Position numbers and translations under genes: made by a program. A DNA stretch of 64,000 nucleotides from Flavobacteriaceae bacterium (GTDB lineage: Bacteria > Bacteroidota > Bacteroidia > Flavobacteriales > Flavobacteriaceae), in NCBI GenBank assembly GCA_028284745.1, contig JANQRC010000046.1, positions 46,184 to 110,183 of the forward strand. Reading direction: 5' to 3'. Below, one piece after another: positions 26,988 to 36,121 of this stretch. The notes under the pieces were generated by a model, which saw only the letters and a list, made by a program, of their open reading frames with translations, was not told the DNA's origin and searched no databases. Every line of letters begins with the position of its first letter. The stretch's first letter is position 1.

Positions 26988-28055
26988 TTATAAAGGTGTG
27001 ACTTTGTAGTAGTTTACCAACAAAGCCACTATGTAACTGTAGCTTTTGATACCTTTCTCTTGGTTGTTGGCCTTGAGGTAAGCGTCGTACGACTTCTTAA
27101 ATATGGGTTCTGCCGGATTCTGGTATTTCTGCCAGAATTCACGCCCCTCACGGTAGTTCTCCTTGATGCCTTTGTTCAACAAGTTGCTCAAACGTTCAAA
27201 CTCTATAGGGTCTACACGATGAATTTCACCCAGACAATAGCGCAAGCCATAGGTGTACCCAATGTATTGAAAAATGGGATCTGGGTTATGAATAGTAGCT
27301 AGATACCCAATAAAGTTGGCTTCGTTCTCTGCGCCATACCCTAGCTGATGGGCAACTTCATGGGCTGAAGTTGTGGGAAGCTTATAAGTAGGCATCATGT
27401 AGTTTACTTGCGCTTCGTTGGTGAATGGATTCAGATAACCGCTGTAGCCCATATACGTAAGCGGCAGGCTCAGAAGCGAGCTTTTTAGGCTTGTTGGTTG
27501 GTATAGAAAAGATGCGTGCATTTGTTGCAAGCTGCGATAACTTTCTTCGGTCTTTGCATAGATCTCTTTTCTACTGTAAGGAACATCAACCTTCATACTA
27601 TCATTAGCCGACAAGTTGTGGTGAAGGGCATTGCACTTTGCGATCAGTCGTTCGGCAAAATGTATCAGTTCTTCGGTTGAATATGCATTCCCAATGCCAA
27701 GGCTAGTGTGTAGTGGTTGTCTATGATAATTCAATCCCCATAAAAACTGAAAGGCGAAGTAAACTACAGAGGCAAAGGCAAAGGCCGAGATGAAGAACTT
27801 CCTTGTCGAAGTAAAGAACTGTTTCCGATTCCTCACTAGAGACCGAACGATCAAGATGCCTAAAGCAACGTACAAAACGTCACCCATTGAAAAGGGTAAC
27901 CAACCTAGGAGAAAGCGAGAAACCTTACTGACAATAGGGTAGGTGCCCTTGCTGTAGTATGTCTCAACAACCTGTGGATGCTGCTTTAGCCACCACACTA
28001 GGATGAGTTGCAAAGGGAATAGGAATGCGAGTATTCGCTTTAGCGTAAGCTTCAT
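26988..28055 (-). CDS. DUF3810 membrane protein with HExxH motif
   Basis: About 355 aa, beginning at the first ATG (28055); an in-frame TTG lies 8 codons upstream. Transmembrane segments lie near the N-terminus (FLFPLQLILVWWL, the GDVLYVALGILIV region and FAFASVVYFAFQFLWG). A soluble domain contains TSAHEVAHQLGYG followed by ENEANFIGYL, which fits a gluzincin zinc site (HExxH plus a downstream Glu). DUF3810 is widespread in Bacteroidota, with no established role. It is divergent from pepD. Confidence 0.85.
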   Translation of the reverse strand: MKLTLKRILAFLFPLQLILVWWLKQHPQVVETYYSKGTYPIVSKVSRFLLGWLPFSMGDVLYVALGILIVRSLVRNRKQFFTSTRKFFISAFAFASVVYFAFQFLWGLNYHRQPLHTSLGIGNAYSTEELIHFAERLIAKCNALHHNLSANDSMKVDVPYSRKEIYAKTEESYRSLQQMHASFLYQPTSLKSSLLSLPLTYMGYSGYLNPFTNEAQVNYMMPTYKLPTTSAHEVAHQLGYGAENEANFIGYLATIHNPDPIFQYIGYTYGLRYCLGEIHRVDPIEFERLSNLLNKGIKENYREGREFWQKYQNPAEPIFKKSYDAYLKANNQEKGIKSYSYIVALLVNYYKVTPL

Positions 28056-28117
28056 GTGGGCTATCAGTATGGCCTTCAAAAGTACATGAAAAAATTACAT
28101 GAACTAACAAAAGTGCC

Positions 28118-28132
28118 TGCCTGCCGGAGGCA
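28118..28132. repeat. Small GC-rich inverted repeat
   Basis: TGCCT, loop GCCGG, AGGCA, embedded in a TGCC-rich string (28114-28132) within an otherwise AT-rich 222-nt gap. It resembles short palindromes scattered in Flavobacteriaceae genomes; no role is visible. Confidence 0.35.
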
Positions 28133-28227
28133 AGGTTCCAGACGTGAAACTAAATTTTGTAATTTTTCGAGAGCACGATTTAGCGTCTTACTTAAGGAGA
28201 GTAGGAAAAAGACCCATGTTTCAAGTA

Positions 28228-28258
28228 TTGAGCAGGTAGGATCAAAATCGTACCTTTG
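28228..28258 (+). promoter_or_regulatory. Bacteroidota-type promoter for pepD
   Basis: TTG at 28228-28230 and TACCTTTG at 28251-28258 are separated by 20 bp, matching the -33/-7 consensus. The pepD ATG is at 28278, giving a leader of roughly a dozen nucleotides. Confidence 0.65.
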
Positions 28259-28277
28259 AATATAAATAATACGGTAT

Positions 28278-29738
28278 ATGAATCACGAAGTAAGGGCTCT
28301 CGAACCTACATCGCTTTGGAATTATTTTGCAGATTTGAATGCGGTCCCGAGAGCTTCAAAGAAGGAAGGACAAGTCATCCAGCTTATGTTGGATTTCGGG
28401 GAAACGCTAGGCTTAGAGACCTTTGCCGATTCAGTGGGAAATGTCATTATCAGGAAACCTGCTACGACAGGAATGGAAGACCGTAAAATGGTTGTGATGC
28501 AATCACATCTGGACATGGTGCATCAGAAGAACGCCGATACAGATTTTGATTTTGATACCCAAGGCATCCAGATGTCTGTAGTGGGCGATTGGGTAAAGGC
28601 AAAGGGAACTACCCTGGGTGCTGACAATGGTCTTGGAGTAGCGACCATCATGGCTGTCCTGGCCTCAGAGGATATTGCGCATCCTGCCATCGAAGCACTC
28701 TTCACGATTGATGAAGAGACGGGTATGACGGGGGTCATGGGACTTGAAGGTGGAATCCTCCAAGGAGAGATCTTGTTGAATCTTGATACGGAAGAAGACG
28801 ATGAGATCGGCATCGGTTGCGCTGGTGGAATCGACATCACAGCTACTAGAAACTATGCCGAAGAAGAGCCTGCCAGTGATACATTAGCTTTTAAGATTCA
28901 GGTGAAAGGCCTACAAGGTGGGCATTCTGGTATGGACATCGACAAAGGATTAGGAAATGCCAACAAGATCATGAATCGTTTGCTGGCAGAGGGAGAGAGA
29001 AAACATGCGATGCGAATTGCACAGATCCAAGGTGGTGGATTGCGCAATGCAATTCCACGAGAAAGCAAGGCTGTGGTCCTAGTCGTAGTAAACCAAAAAG
29101 AAGCCTTCGAAAATACGGTCTCATCCTTGACGACTACCATAAAAGCGGAACTAAAAACTACAGAACCTTCTTTGACCATTGTGGTGCAAGAAGTAGAAAA
29201 GCCTTTGAAGGTGATGGAGTCCAAGACACAGTCGAAGCTTTTAAAAGCCATTTATGCTGCTCATAATGGCGTGTACACCATGAGTGCTGATATTCCGGGT
29301 CTTGTGGAGACATCCAACAATATTGCGAATGTCACTGTGAAAGATGGCACAATACAAATAGGCTGCCTAACACGTTCTTCTGTCGAGTCTGGAAAAGAGG
29401 ACTTGGCAAATGCTCTGAAAGCAGCTTTTGAGTTGGCAGGCTGTAACGTTGGATTTTCAGGAAGCTATCCCGGTTGGTCGCCCAATGTGGAATCGCCCAT
29501 ATTGAAAACACTAGTTCGAAAATATGAAGCCCTCTTCAACGAGGAGCCTCATGTGGCAGCCTGCCATGCAGGGTTAGAATGTGGCATCCTTGGCCAGAAC
29601 TATCCTGAGATGGACATGATCAGTTTTGGGCCTACCATTAAGGGAGCCCATTCGCCGGATGAGCGTGCCAGCATATCTTCAGTGAGGAAGTATTGGAAAT
29701 TCGTTCAAGAAATATTGAAGGACATCCCAAAGAAATGA
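28278..29738 (+). CDS. pepD: Aminoacyl-histidine dipeptidase (M20 family)
   Basis: A 486-aa cytosolic zinc dipeptidase (Xaa-His dipeptidase, carnosinase type). Metal and catalytic residues are visible: His77 and Asp79 in MQSHLDMV, Asp116 in LGADNGLG, the Glu146-Glu147 pair in DEETGM, and later histidines in GGHSGMD and near the C-terminus (GPTIKGAHSPDER). A lid domain interrupts the catalytic domain as in the M20C subgroup. It is monocistronic, with its own promoter and a strong terminator downstream. Confidence 0.95.
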   Translation: MNHEVRALEPTSLWNYFADLNAVPRASKKEGQVIQLMLDFGETLGLETFADSVGNVIIRKPATTGMEDRKMVVMQSHLDMVHQKNADTDFDFDTQGIQMSVVGDWVKAKGTTLGADNGLGVATIMAVLASEDIAHPAIEALFTIDEETGMTGVMGLEGGILQGEILLNLDTEEDDEIGIGCAGGIDITATRNYAEEEPASDTLAFKIQVKGLQGGHSGMDIDKGLGNANKIMNRLLAEGERKHAMRIAQIQGGGLRNAIPRESKAVVLVVVNQKEAFENTVSSLTTTIKAELKTTEPSLTIVVQEVEKPLKVMESKTQSKLLKAIYAAHNGVYTMSADIPGLVETSNNIANVTVKDGTIQIGCLTRSSVESGKEDLANALKAAFELAGCNVGFSGSYPGWSPNVESPILKTLVRKYEALFNEEPHVAACHAGLECGILGQNYPEMDMISFGPTIKGAHSPDERASISSVRKYWKFVQEILKDIPKK

Positions 29739-29812
29739 GTTCAAAAAAAGGCCAGAGGGTCGTTTTTATTGCTTAAAGTGCCACTATGAGCCAAAGACAG
29801 GCTGGCAATAGA

Positions 29813-29845
29813 AAAAGGGGCGATGATCTAATCATCGCCCCTTTT
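29813..29845. terminator. Bidirectional intrinsic terminator
   Basis: AAAAGGGGCGATGAT (29813-29827), loop CTA, ATCATCGCCCCTTTT (29831-29845): a perfect 15-bp stem between the convergent pepD and peptidyl-prolyl isomerase genes. Confidence 0.88.
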
Positions 29846-29865
29846 CTGTACATCATTGATATACG

Positions 29866-30939
29866 CTACTCGGCCAGGTCTTTGATCTCTAGGTCGAAAA
29901 CGAGGTCCGAGTTGGCAGGGATAAGCCCGGGGACGCCTCTTGAACCATATCCCAAATGGGCAGGAATGAAGAGACGGTACTTGTCGCCAACATTCATTAA
30001 TTGTAGCCCTTCTTTGAAACCTGGGATCAACCGTGCTTCTGGGCCATAGACCATGGGGAAAGGCTTGTATTGACCAGCATCTCTCTTGCCTGGATTTACG
30101 GCTTGCATTTTCTCGGCCACATCTAATTGCGAGGTGTCAAATAATGTGCCGTTGGTGAGATAGCCAGCATAATCTACCAGTACTTTTGAGCCTTCACGTG
30201 GTTTCTCGCCACCACCTTCATTGAGAACAAGATAGCTAAGGCCTGAGGGTAAGGTGTTGGCATTTGCTTTCTGCGCCTCAAAGATTGTAGCTACTTCGTC
30301 TTTCAACTTTTTGAATTCTTCTTGAAGCTTCTTTTCGTCTTCAAAATATGTGGCAAGTACTTCATTGGCGTCAAAACGTTTCGCATTACTGCCAACTCTG
30401 ATGATCTCTACAACTTTCATGACATCGCCTTGGGCGACAGAATCTACAATGCTTTGACCTTCAATAACGTGTCCGAAAATCGAGTGTTTGTTATCTAGCC
30501 AAGGGGTGGCTTTGTGTGTGATGAAAAATTGACTTCCGTTGGTCTTCGGTCCAGAATTTGCCATCGACAAGACACCGGGGCCATCGTGTTTTAACGAAGG
30601 GTCGAATTCATCTTTGAACTTATATCCTGGTCCGCCAGATCCAGTCGCTGTAGGGTCGCCTCCTTGTATCATGAAATCTTTGATGACTCGGTGGAAGGTC
30701 AGGCTGTCGTAGTAGTTTTTCCCTTTGAACTTTTCATCTACAAACTGGTTGGTGCCTTCGGCGAGTGATACAAAGTTTGCAACAGTTACAGGTGCCTTCT
30801 CGTGTTCTAGTTGTACCAAGATATCCCCTTTGTTGGTCTGGATATCTGCGTACAAGCCATCATTCAATTCTGGGTATTTCGATTTGCAACTTGAAAGACC
30901 AATACATAGAACTGCCAATAATAGATGTTGAATTTTCAT
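29866..30939 (-). CDS. Cyclophilin-FKBP fusion lipoprotein (peptidyl-prolyl isomerase)
   Basis: A 357-aa lipoprotein (lipobox LSSC, Cys18). Residues about 28-190 are a cyclophilin domain with FHRVIKDFMIQGGDP, GSQFFIT and HSIFGHVIEG. A charged helical linker follows, then an FKBP domain (about 240-357) with GSKVLVDYAGYLTNG, LIPGFKEGLQLM and IPAHLGYG. Both classes of isomerase in one periplasmic protein suggest a folding factor for secreted or outer-membrane proteins. It lies 4 nt after gldI, with which it is surely cotranscribed. Confidence 0.92.
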   Translation of the reverse strand: MKIQHLLLAVLCIGLSSCKSKYPELNDGLYADIQTNKGDILVQLEHEKAPVTVANFVSLAEGTNQFVDEKFKGKNYYDSLTFHRVIKDFMIQGGDPTATGSGGPGYKFKDEFDPSLKHDGPGVLSMANSGPKTNGSQFFITHKATPWLDNKHSIFGHVIEGQSIVDSVAQGDVMKVVEIIRVGSNAKRFDANEVLATYFEDEKKLQEEFKKLKDEVATIFEAQKANANTLPSGLSYLVLNEGGGEKPREGSKVLVDYAGYLTNGTLFDTSQLDVAEKMQAVNPGKRDAGQYKPFPMVYGPEARLIPGFKEGLQLMNVGDKYRLFIPAHLGYGSRGVPGLIPANSDLVFDLEIKDLAE

Positions 30940-30943
30940 TGAA

Positions 30944-31489
30944 TTAATTAGGTTTAGGTTTTTCTATTTCTAAAAGTGTAACGGTGCTCACGATGGGTGT
31001 ATTGTAGCCTATGCGATTCTTGTCGCCTAAGTGGCCGTAAGCAAGACCTGAAGGCAAGTAAAATGTGACGGTCTCACCTAACTTCATGAGTTTTATCCCA
31101 TCGCGCAATCCTTGTGGAAGGGTTTGCTGCTTATCTACCTTGTACGATACTACGCCTATTTCTTCCTTGCTGTAGATGGTATTCAACAGGTGGTTCTTCA
31201 TGTTGTAAGTAAGCTTGATCATATCGTCCGGCTCAGGGAAGATCCCTTCCGAAGTGCTTTTCACATCATAGCGATACCAAAAACCACTTTGAGAGGAAAT
31301 GTATTCGTTGGTAGAGTCTTTGGCAAAGAGAGCGTTGAAATATGCTTGTTGCTCCTTCAGTAACTTCTTGTTGCGCTCTGCTGATTCTTTATAAAAGGTG
31401 CTAGTACGCACAGATATGGGTCTTCTAGCCTCTTGCTCGGCACAGGCAACCATGAAAAGCAAAACGAGTAGGGGCAATAATCGTTTCAT
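30944..31489 (-). CDS. gldI: Gliding-motility-associated FKBP lipoprotein GldI
   Basis: A 181-aa lipoprotein (lipobox MVAC, Cys16) with a C-terminal FKBP-type isomerase domain: MIKLTYNM, LPQGLRDGIKLMKLGE and YLPSGLAYGHLG. Length, lipobox and placement between nrnA and a second isomerase agree with GldI, which is needed for gliding in some Flavobacterium species, presumably by folding Gld/Spr components. Its ATG overlaps the nrnA stop by 4 nt. A generic FKBP lipoprotein remains possible. Confidence 0.78.
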   Translation of the reverse strand: MKRLLPLLVLLFMVACAEQEARRPISVRTSTFYKESAERNKKLLKEQQAYFNALFAKDSTNEYISSQSGFWYRYDVKSTSEGIFPEPDDMIKLTYNMKNHLLNTIYSKEEIGVVSYKVDKQQTLPQGLRDGIKLMKLGETVTFYLPSGLAYGHLGDKNRIGYNTPIVSTVTLLEIEKPKPN

Positions 31490-32505
31490 GATGTCACTAA
31501 TTTATCTTTATAGCTGGGCAGAATGCTCTTAAAGTAAGCGATCGTGCCCTTCAGATCCTTGTCACTTCTACCACCAGCTGCGTTGATATGGCCGCCACCC
31601 TCAAAGTGTTCTCTTGCCATTTGATTCACAGAGAGATCACCTTTGGACCGCAAAGAGATCTTCACATGATCTTCTTCGAGACTCTCTATGAATATCGCTG
31701 CCAATTTTGCTCCTTCAATAGAAAGGCCATAGTTGACAAATCCCTCGGTATCTCCTTTTTTAAAGTTGAACGTGCTCAATTCTTCTTTAGAAAGAGCGAT
31801 ATAGGCCGTATGGTATTCGGCTAAATATACCAAATTCTTCAATGCACAGCCCAAAAGCTGTAGTTTATCGAGAGAATTGGTGTCGTAAACGGAATTATGT
31901 ATGGCCGCGTTGTCAATTCCTTTGTCGATAAGCAATGCAATGACCTTGTGTGTGGTGCTCGAAGTTGAAGGAAAGCGAAACGAGCCTGTGTCCGTCATGA
32001 TCCCTGCGTATAGGCATGAAGCGGTCTCTGCATCTATCAAGGCATCACCATCTAACCACTGTAAAAAGTTGAACAGCATTTCGCAAGTAGACCCAATACT
32101 TGTGTCCGAGTACATATATGTTGCGTAATCATCGGGCTGCTGGTGATGGTCTATCATGATAAAAGTGCCCTTGGCATTGCTAAGGGCCACTTGCATATCA
32201 CCTACACGGGATAAAGAATTAAAGTCTAGGGTGAATATGACAGCCGCTTCCTCAATACGTTTTTCAGCATTCTTTTGATTGCTGTCAAACTTTAGGACAT
32301 CTTTTTCAAAAGGCATCCATTTTAAAAAATGTGGATAGTCATTCGGTGCTATGACAGTAACCTCATGACCTTGCCTTTTTAAGAATTGGTACAATGCCAA
32401 CGATGCACCGATCGCGTCCCCATCGGGATTCTTGTGAGGTATGATGACAACCTTCTTAGAAGTACTCAGTAAGTGTTTTATTTCGGCAATATCCTTCTCG
32501 CTCAT
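31486..32505 (-). CDS. nrnA: DHH/DHHA1 phosphoesterase, NrnA-like
   Basis: About 339 aa from the ATG at 32505 (an in-frame TTG lies 6 codons upstream). The DHH domain shows HKNPDGDAIG, FTLDFNSL and MIDHHQQPDD, all manganese-binding motifs; the C-terminal DHHA1 domain ends with GGGHINAAGGRS. NrnA degrades short RNA (nanoRNA) and dephosphorylates pAp from sulfur assimilation. It is the first gene of a coupled nrnA-gldI-isomerase operon and is divergent from the phosphatase gene. Confidence 0.92.
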   Translation of the reverse strand: MSEKDIAEIKHLLSTSKKVVIIPHKNPDGDAIGASLALYQFLKRQGHEVTVIAPNDYPHFLKWMPFEKDVLKFDSNQKNAEKRIEEAAVIFTLDFNSLSRVGDMQVALSNAKGTFIMIDHHQQPDDYATYMYSDTSIGSTCEMLFNFLQWLDGDALIDAETASCLYAGIMTDTGSFRFPSTSSTTHKVIALLIDKGIDNAAIHNSVYDTNSLDKLQLLGCALKNLVYLAEYHTAYIALSKEELSTFNFKKGDTEGFVNYGLSIEGAKLAAIFIESLEEDHVKISLRSKGDLSVNQMAREHFEGGGHINAAGGRSDKDLKGTIAYFKSILPSYKDKLVTS

Positions 32506-32578
32506 CAGTCGGCTAAGATACAATTTAATAATATAGGCGAAACATTGAAATCCCTAATTTTACGTAAACATCTTTGTC

Positions 32579-33622
32579 ATGAAAAAAGCCGGTCCTCTCT
32601 TTTCTTTGATGCTGATATGCTGTTGCTTCCTGGCTTCTTGTAGAAGTACTTCAAAATCGATCTCTGACATTTCCCAAGCCGATGACCATGATGATTTTGT
32701 GATTGCTTTTGGGTCTTGCGACGATGAAGACAGAAAGAACCATTTGTGGGACGAGGTATTGGCTGCCGACCCGAACCTGTGGCTTTGGGGCGGAGACATC
32801 ATCTATGCCGATACCGAAGATATGCAAGAGATGCAGCAGAAGTACAACAAGCAGTTGAAGGATTCGCTATATCTGGCATTGGTGAAGCAGACCGAGATCA
32901 TGGGCACTTGGGACGACCATGATTATGGTGTTAATGATGGGGGTGCCGAGTATCCCATGAAGAAGGAGGCCCAACAATTGCTTCTCGATTTTTTGGGAGT
33001 CTCAAAGGAAAGTAAACAACGTAACAGGGAAGGCGTCTATACGTCTAAGGTTTTTAAGACAACAAGCGGAAGCATCAAGGTCATTGTGCTAGATACGCGC
33101 TATTTTCGCTCGCCCTTAACAAAAAGCAAAGACCCTGGCAAACGTTACCATCCTGGTGTGGGCACTTTGCTGGGCGAAAGTCAGTGGCTGTGGCTCAGTG
33201 AAGAGTTGAAGAGCTCCGAAGCGAGCTTCAACATTATTCTAAGCAGCATCCAAATGCTCTCGGGCGAACACGGATTCGAAACGTGGGCCAACTTCCCCGC
33301 AGAGCAACAGCGTTTCTTCAACCTGTTAAAGACTTCGAAGGCGAAGAACGTTATCGTGTTGTCTGGTGACAGGCATATCTCGGAATTTAGTGCCAAAGCT
33401 GTCAAAGACCTGCCCTTGCTCATAGATTTCACTTCTAGCGGACTTACACATGCCTATAGGGACTTTAAAGGCGAACCCAATATGTATCGTATGGGATATG
33501 TGGTTCCTACAGAGAGCTTCGGAGTATTGCGGCTTAATTTGAAGACGAACCGTGTGCTGTTTCAGATGATCGGTGATGGAAATGTAGTATTACAATCACA
33601 CCAACGATTCTATGAAAAGTGA
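32579..33622 (+). CDS. PhoD-like alkaline phosphatase lipoprotein
   Basis: A 347-aa lipoprotein (lipobox LASC, about Cys20). The metallophosphoesterase fold appears as FGSCDDED, LWGGDIIYAD, MGTWDDHDYGVNDGG and VVLSGDRHISEF, matching the PhoD/phosphodiesterase D family, which binds calcium and iron and hydrolyses phosphomono- or diesters outside the cytoplasm. It is shorter than classical PhoD (over 500 aa), like many Bacteroidota homologues. It reads divergently from nrnA, with 73 nt between the starts. Confidence 0.9.
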   Translation: MKKAGPLFSLMLICCCFLASCRSTSKSISDISQADDHDDFVIAFGSCDDEDRKNHLWDEVLAADPNLWLWGGDIIYADTEDMQEMQQKYNKQLKDSLYLALVKQTEIMGTWDDHDYGVNDGGAEYPMKKEAQQLLLDFLGVSKESKQRNREGVYTSKVFKTTSGSIKVIVLDTRYFRSPLTKSKDPGKRYHPGVGTLLGESQWLWLSEELKSSEASFNIILSSIQMLSGEHGFETWANFPAEQQRFFNLLKTSKAKNVIVLSGDRHISEFSAKAVKDLPLLIDFTSSGLTHAYRDFKGEPNMYRMGYVVPTESFGVLRLNLKTNRVLFQMIGDGNVVLQSHQRFYEK

Positions 33623-33655
33623 TGGGTTGCAGGATGCTTTTCGTTTTGAAATGAC

Positions 33656-33663
33656 TACTTTTG
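33656..33663 (+). promoter_or_regulatory. Candidate -7 element for ndk
   Basis: TACTTTTG matches TAnnTTTG, 20 nt before the ndk start at 33683. The nearest upstream TTG (33627-33629) is 26 nt away, so the -33 partner is poor. Confidence 0.4.
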
Positions 33664-33682
33664 CACAAATTTTTTCGAAATT

Positions 33683-34102
33683 ATGTCAGGAAACAGAACA
33701 TTTACCATGATCAAGCCCGATGCTGTAGAAGCAGGTCATATCGGTGCTATCTTAGACAAGATCACTGCTGCAGGCTTTAAGATCGTTGCCATGAAATATA
33801 CACAGCTGAGCCGTAGAGATGCTCAGGAGTTCTATGCCATTCACAAGGAAAGACCATTTTTTGGAGAATTGGTAGACTTTATGACACGTGGGCCTATCGT
33901 AGCTGCTGTGCTGGAGAAGGACAATGCGGTTGAGGATTTCCGTACGTTGATCGGAGCTACAAACCCTGCCGAAGCTGCTGAAGGAACGATACGAAAGCTG
34001 TACGCAAGATCTATCGGCGAAAATGCTGTGCACGGATCGGATAGCGACGAGAATGCAGCCATCGAGAGTGCATTCCACTTTTCAGGAAGAGAAGTATTCT
34101 AG
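33683..34102 (+). CDS. ndk: Nucleoside diphosphate kinase
   Basis: A 139-aa enzyme that moves the gamma phosphate between nucleoside triphosphates. Family landmarks: [38 protein letters not shown] and the active-site histidine in [12 protein letters not shown]. Length is standard. It is monocistronic and ends at a clear intrinsic terminator. Confidence 0.97.
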   Translation: MSGNRTFTMIKPDAVEAGHIGAILDKITAAGFKIVAMKYTQLSRRDAQEFYAIHKERPFFGELVDFMTRGPIVAAVLEKDNAVEDFRTLIGATNPAEAAEGTIRKLYARSIGENAVHGSDSDENAAIESAFHFSGREVF

Positions 34103-34142
34103 CCCCTTTTTCTGATCTGACCATTTTTGATTTTACGAACTG

Positions 34143-34174
34143 CACCCTTCCCGAACCAGGAAGGGTGTTTTTTT
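34143..34174 (+). terminator. Intrinsic terminator of ndk
   Basis: CACCCTTCC (34143-34151), a 7-nt loop, GGAAGGGTG (34159-34167), then seven T residues (34168-34174). Confidence 0.88.
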
Positions 34175-34469
34175 ACCGCAGTTCTATCTTTTTTATGATG
34201 TCCTTGCCCAGCTCTTGGTTAAGTAGTTCTATGATCTTGCTTTTGCCATAGCTAAGTTCTTCACGAAGTACCGATGAGGTCAATCGCACCAACAATATGT
34301 CGCCTCTTAGGATTACTTCTGAGGTGTAGTTGTTTACCCCATTGCCCATCAGGGATGCCCAAGCTTCTCTTACTTGAACCTTGTCTAGCCCCTTTTGCAA
34401 CTTGTGTTCGCCTACAAATTCACGTAAGGCGTCGCCTAGAGAAAGATGTTCGTTTTGTCGTTTGGGCAT
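34173..34469 (-). CDS. DUF721 (DciA-like) protein
   Basis: A 98-aa protein with the DUF721 fold: an N-terminal helix (SLGDALREFVGEHKL), KVQVREAWASLMG and the C-terminal beta part ILRGDILLVRLTSSVLREEL. DUF721 includes DciA, the helicase operator that helps load DnaB, and lies near recF/gyrB in many genomes, as here. Bacteroidota proteins of this size lack the extra DciA tail, so assignment to helicase loading is inference. It shares one base with the lipoprotein gene upstream. Confidence 0.85.
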   Translation of the reverse strand: MPKRQNEHLSLGDALREFVGEHKLQKGLDKVQVREAWASLMGNGVNNYTSEVILRGDILLVRLTSSVLREELSYGKSKIIELLNQELGKDIIKKIELR

Positions 34470-34927
34470 TATTCTATGGCTAAGGGTTGATAACGTCGAT
34501 AAAGATACCGTATTCCTTGCTCATTTTGAAGCGTTAAATTGTTTTCGTCAGCAAAGACGACCTCTTCGGTCCACTGGCTGAATTCTGTAGAATATTGCAA
34601 TTGAAGCCGATCGTTGGTGATGTTGGTGCTAATAGCTTCTACGACATTCGATGTCTTGAAACTGCCATCTACCTGAGGTGTAAGCTTTTTGCGGAACCCT
34701 TTTCCATCTACAACTTCAATATGATCGACCACATTGCTGAACCCATAGTTCTTTTCTTCACCATCGGGTCTTTCTACGGAAACGATCTGCCAATACCCAT
34801 TCAAATGTCTCAATGAATTTTCTGGAGTGGGTCTTGCACACCCCAACAGTATCATCTGCATTGCGAGCAATGTCCCCAAAGCGCTCGCGGTCATCTTAGG
34901 TCTGTATGTCTGTATGCCTTTCAGCAT
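34469..34927 (-). CDS. Small lipocalin-like lipoprotein
   Basis: A 152-aa protein with a lipobox near residues 27-30 (LLGC), beginning at the ATG at 34927 or possibly the ATG 11 codons later. The mature part starts LRHLNGYWQIVSVERPDG, which resembles the lipocalin-like DUF4488/lipocalin_4 group, and continues as beta strands. Function unknown. It lies between recF (4 nt) and DUF721 (1-nt overlap), so it is cotranscribed with them. Confidence 0.75.
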   Translation of the reverse strand: MLKGIQTYRPKMTASALGTLLAMQMILLGCARPTPENSLRHLNGYWQIVSVERPDGEEKNYGFSNVVDHIEVVDGKGFRKKLTPQVDGSFKTSNVVEAISTNITNDRLQLQYSTEFSQWTEEVVFADENNLTLQNEQGIRYLYRRYQPLAIE

Positions 34928-34931
34928 GAGG

Positions 34932-36014
34932 TCAGGATAAGGGAAATATCTTATACGATTGATGCGTGGCCTTTACCACACGCTCAGTACGGTCCGCATG
35001 GGTGTCACTGATGAATATCTGACCAAAGGCTTGGTCGTCTACCAATTTTATGATATGTGCCACGCGCTCTTCATCTAGTTTGTCAAAGATGTCGTCCAGC
35101 AACAAAATGGGTGGTACACCGGCCTGCTCTTTGATCAGGTCGAATTGTGCCAGCTTCAAAGCGATCAAGTACGATTTTTGTTGTCCCTGACTTCCGAACT
35201 TCTTGATGGGATGCCCCTCGATTCCAAAGCCGAGGTCGTCTTTATGTATCCCGACCGAAGTGTATTGCAAGGCTTTGTCCTTATCCAGGCTTTTTTCCAG
35301 TAGAGGCTTTAATTCACCTTCATGAAGATGACTCTTATAGATCAATGATACAGCTTCCTTTCCTTTAGAAATGGCATGATGGCGTTTCTGAAAAATAGGC
35401 GCAAAGGCTTCTACGAATTCTCTTCGCGCCTCAAAGATATGACGTGCAAACTCAGAGAGCTGGTCGTTGTAGATCGCCAAAGTGTCGCTGTCAAAGGTAT
35501 TGTTGATGGCAAAGTATTTCAAAAGTGAATTGCGTTGCGAAAGCACTTTGTTGTAATTGATCACATCGGCCAAATACGGCTTGTTCGATTGTGAGATCAC
35601 CAGGTCGATGAATCTTCTTCGGGTCTCACTGCCTTCGATGATCAGGTCGCGGTCGGCAGGCGAGATGATGACCAGTGGCAGCAATCCAATGTGGTCCGAG
35701 AGCTTCTCGTACACTTTACCATTTCGCTTTATGGTCTTCTTCTGTCCTCGTTTCAAGCCACAGACCACACGTTCTTCACGCATCTGTTTCTCAAATTCGC
35801 CATCGATCATAAAGAAATCCTCACCGTGTTTTATGTTCTGACCAGCAATAGGGTTGAAATAACTTTTCCCGAAGGAAAGATGGTACACCGCATCAAGCAC
35901 ATTGGTCTTGCCAACGCCGTTATTGCCAACCAGGCAATTCACCTTTGGGTCAAAAACGTAAGAGGCTGAATCAAGGTTCTTGTAGTTGACCAGCGAAAGT
36001 TTCTTTAAAAACAT
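34932..36014 (-). CDS. recF: DNA replication and repair protein RecF
   Basis: A 360-aa SMC-like ATPase that acts with RecO and RecR to load RecA on gapped DNA. Walker A is GNNGVGKTN (near residue 30), the signature motif is [18 protein letters not shown], and Walker B is [11 protein letters not shown]. Its start [12 protein letters not shown] is canonical. It heads a minus-strand trio with a lipoprotein and DUF721 genes, divergent from the TPR gene at 36122. Confidence 0.96.
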   Translation of the reverse strand: MFLKKLSLVNYKNLDSASYVFDPKVNCLVGNNGVGKTNVLDAVYHLSFGKSYFNPIAGQNIKHGEDFFMIDGEFEKQMREERVVCGLKRGQKKTIKRNGKVYEKLSDHIGLLPLVIISPADRDLIIEGSETRRRFIDLVISQSNKPYLADVINYNKVLSQRNSLLKYFAINNTFDSDTLAIYNDQLSEFARHIFEARREFVEAFAPIFQKRHHAISKGKEAVSLIYKSHLHEGELKPLLEKSLDKDKALQYTSVGIHKDDLGFGIEGHPIKKFGSQGQQKSYLIALKLAQFDLIKEQAGVPPILLLDDIFDKLDEERVAHIIKLVDDQAFGQIFISDTHADRTERVVKATHQSYKIFPLS

Positions 36015-36093
36015 GGGTATTTCTGTGTGAAACGAATCCGCAAATTATCGAAAATTATCAAATGAACGGGCTTTCAGATTAGGATAAAAATTA

Positions 36094-36101
36094 TATTTTT
36101 G
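36094..36101 (+). promoter_or_regulatory. Candidate -7 element for TPR gene and ribH
   Basis: TATTTTTG matches TAnnTTTG, 20 nt before the ATG at 36122. Upstream at the expected distance only a TTT is present, so the -33 element is weak. Confidence 0.4.
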
Positions 36102-36121
36102 CGCACATTGAATTCAGCAAT

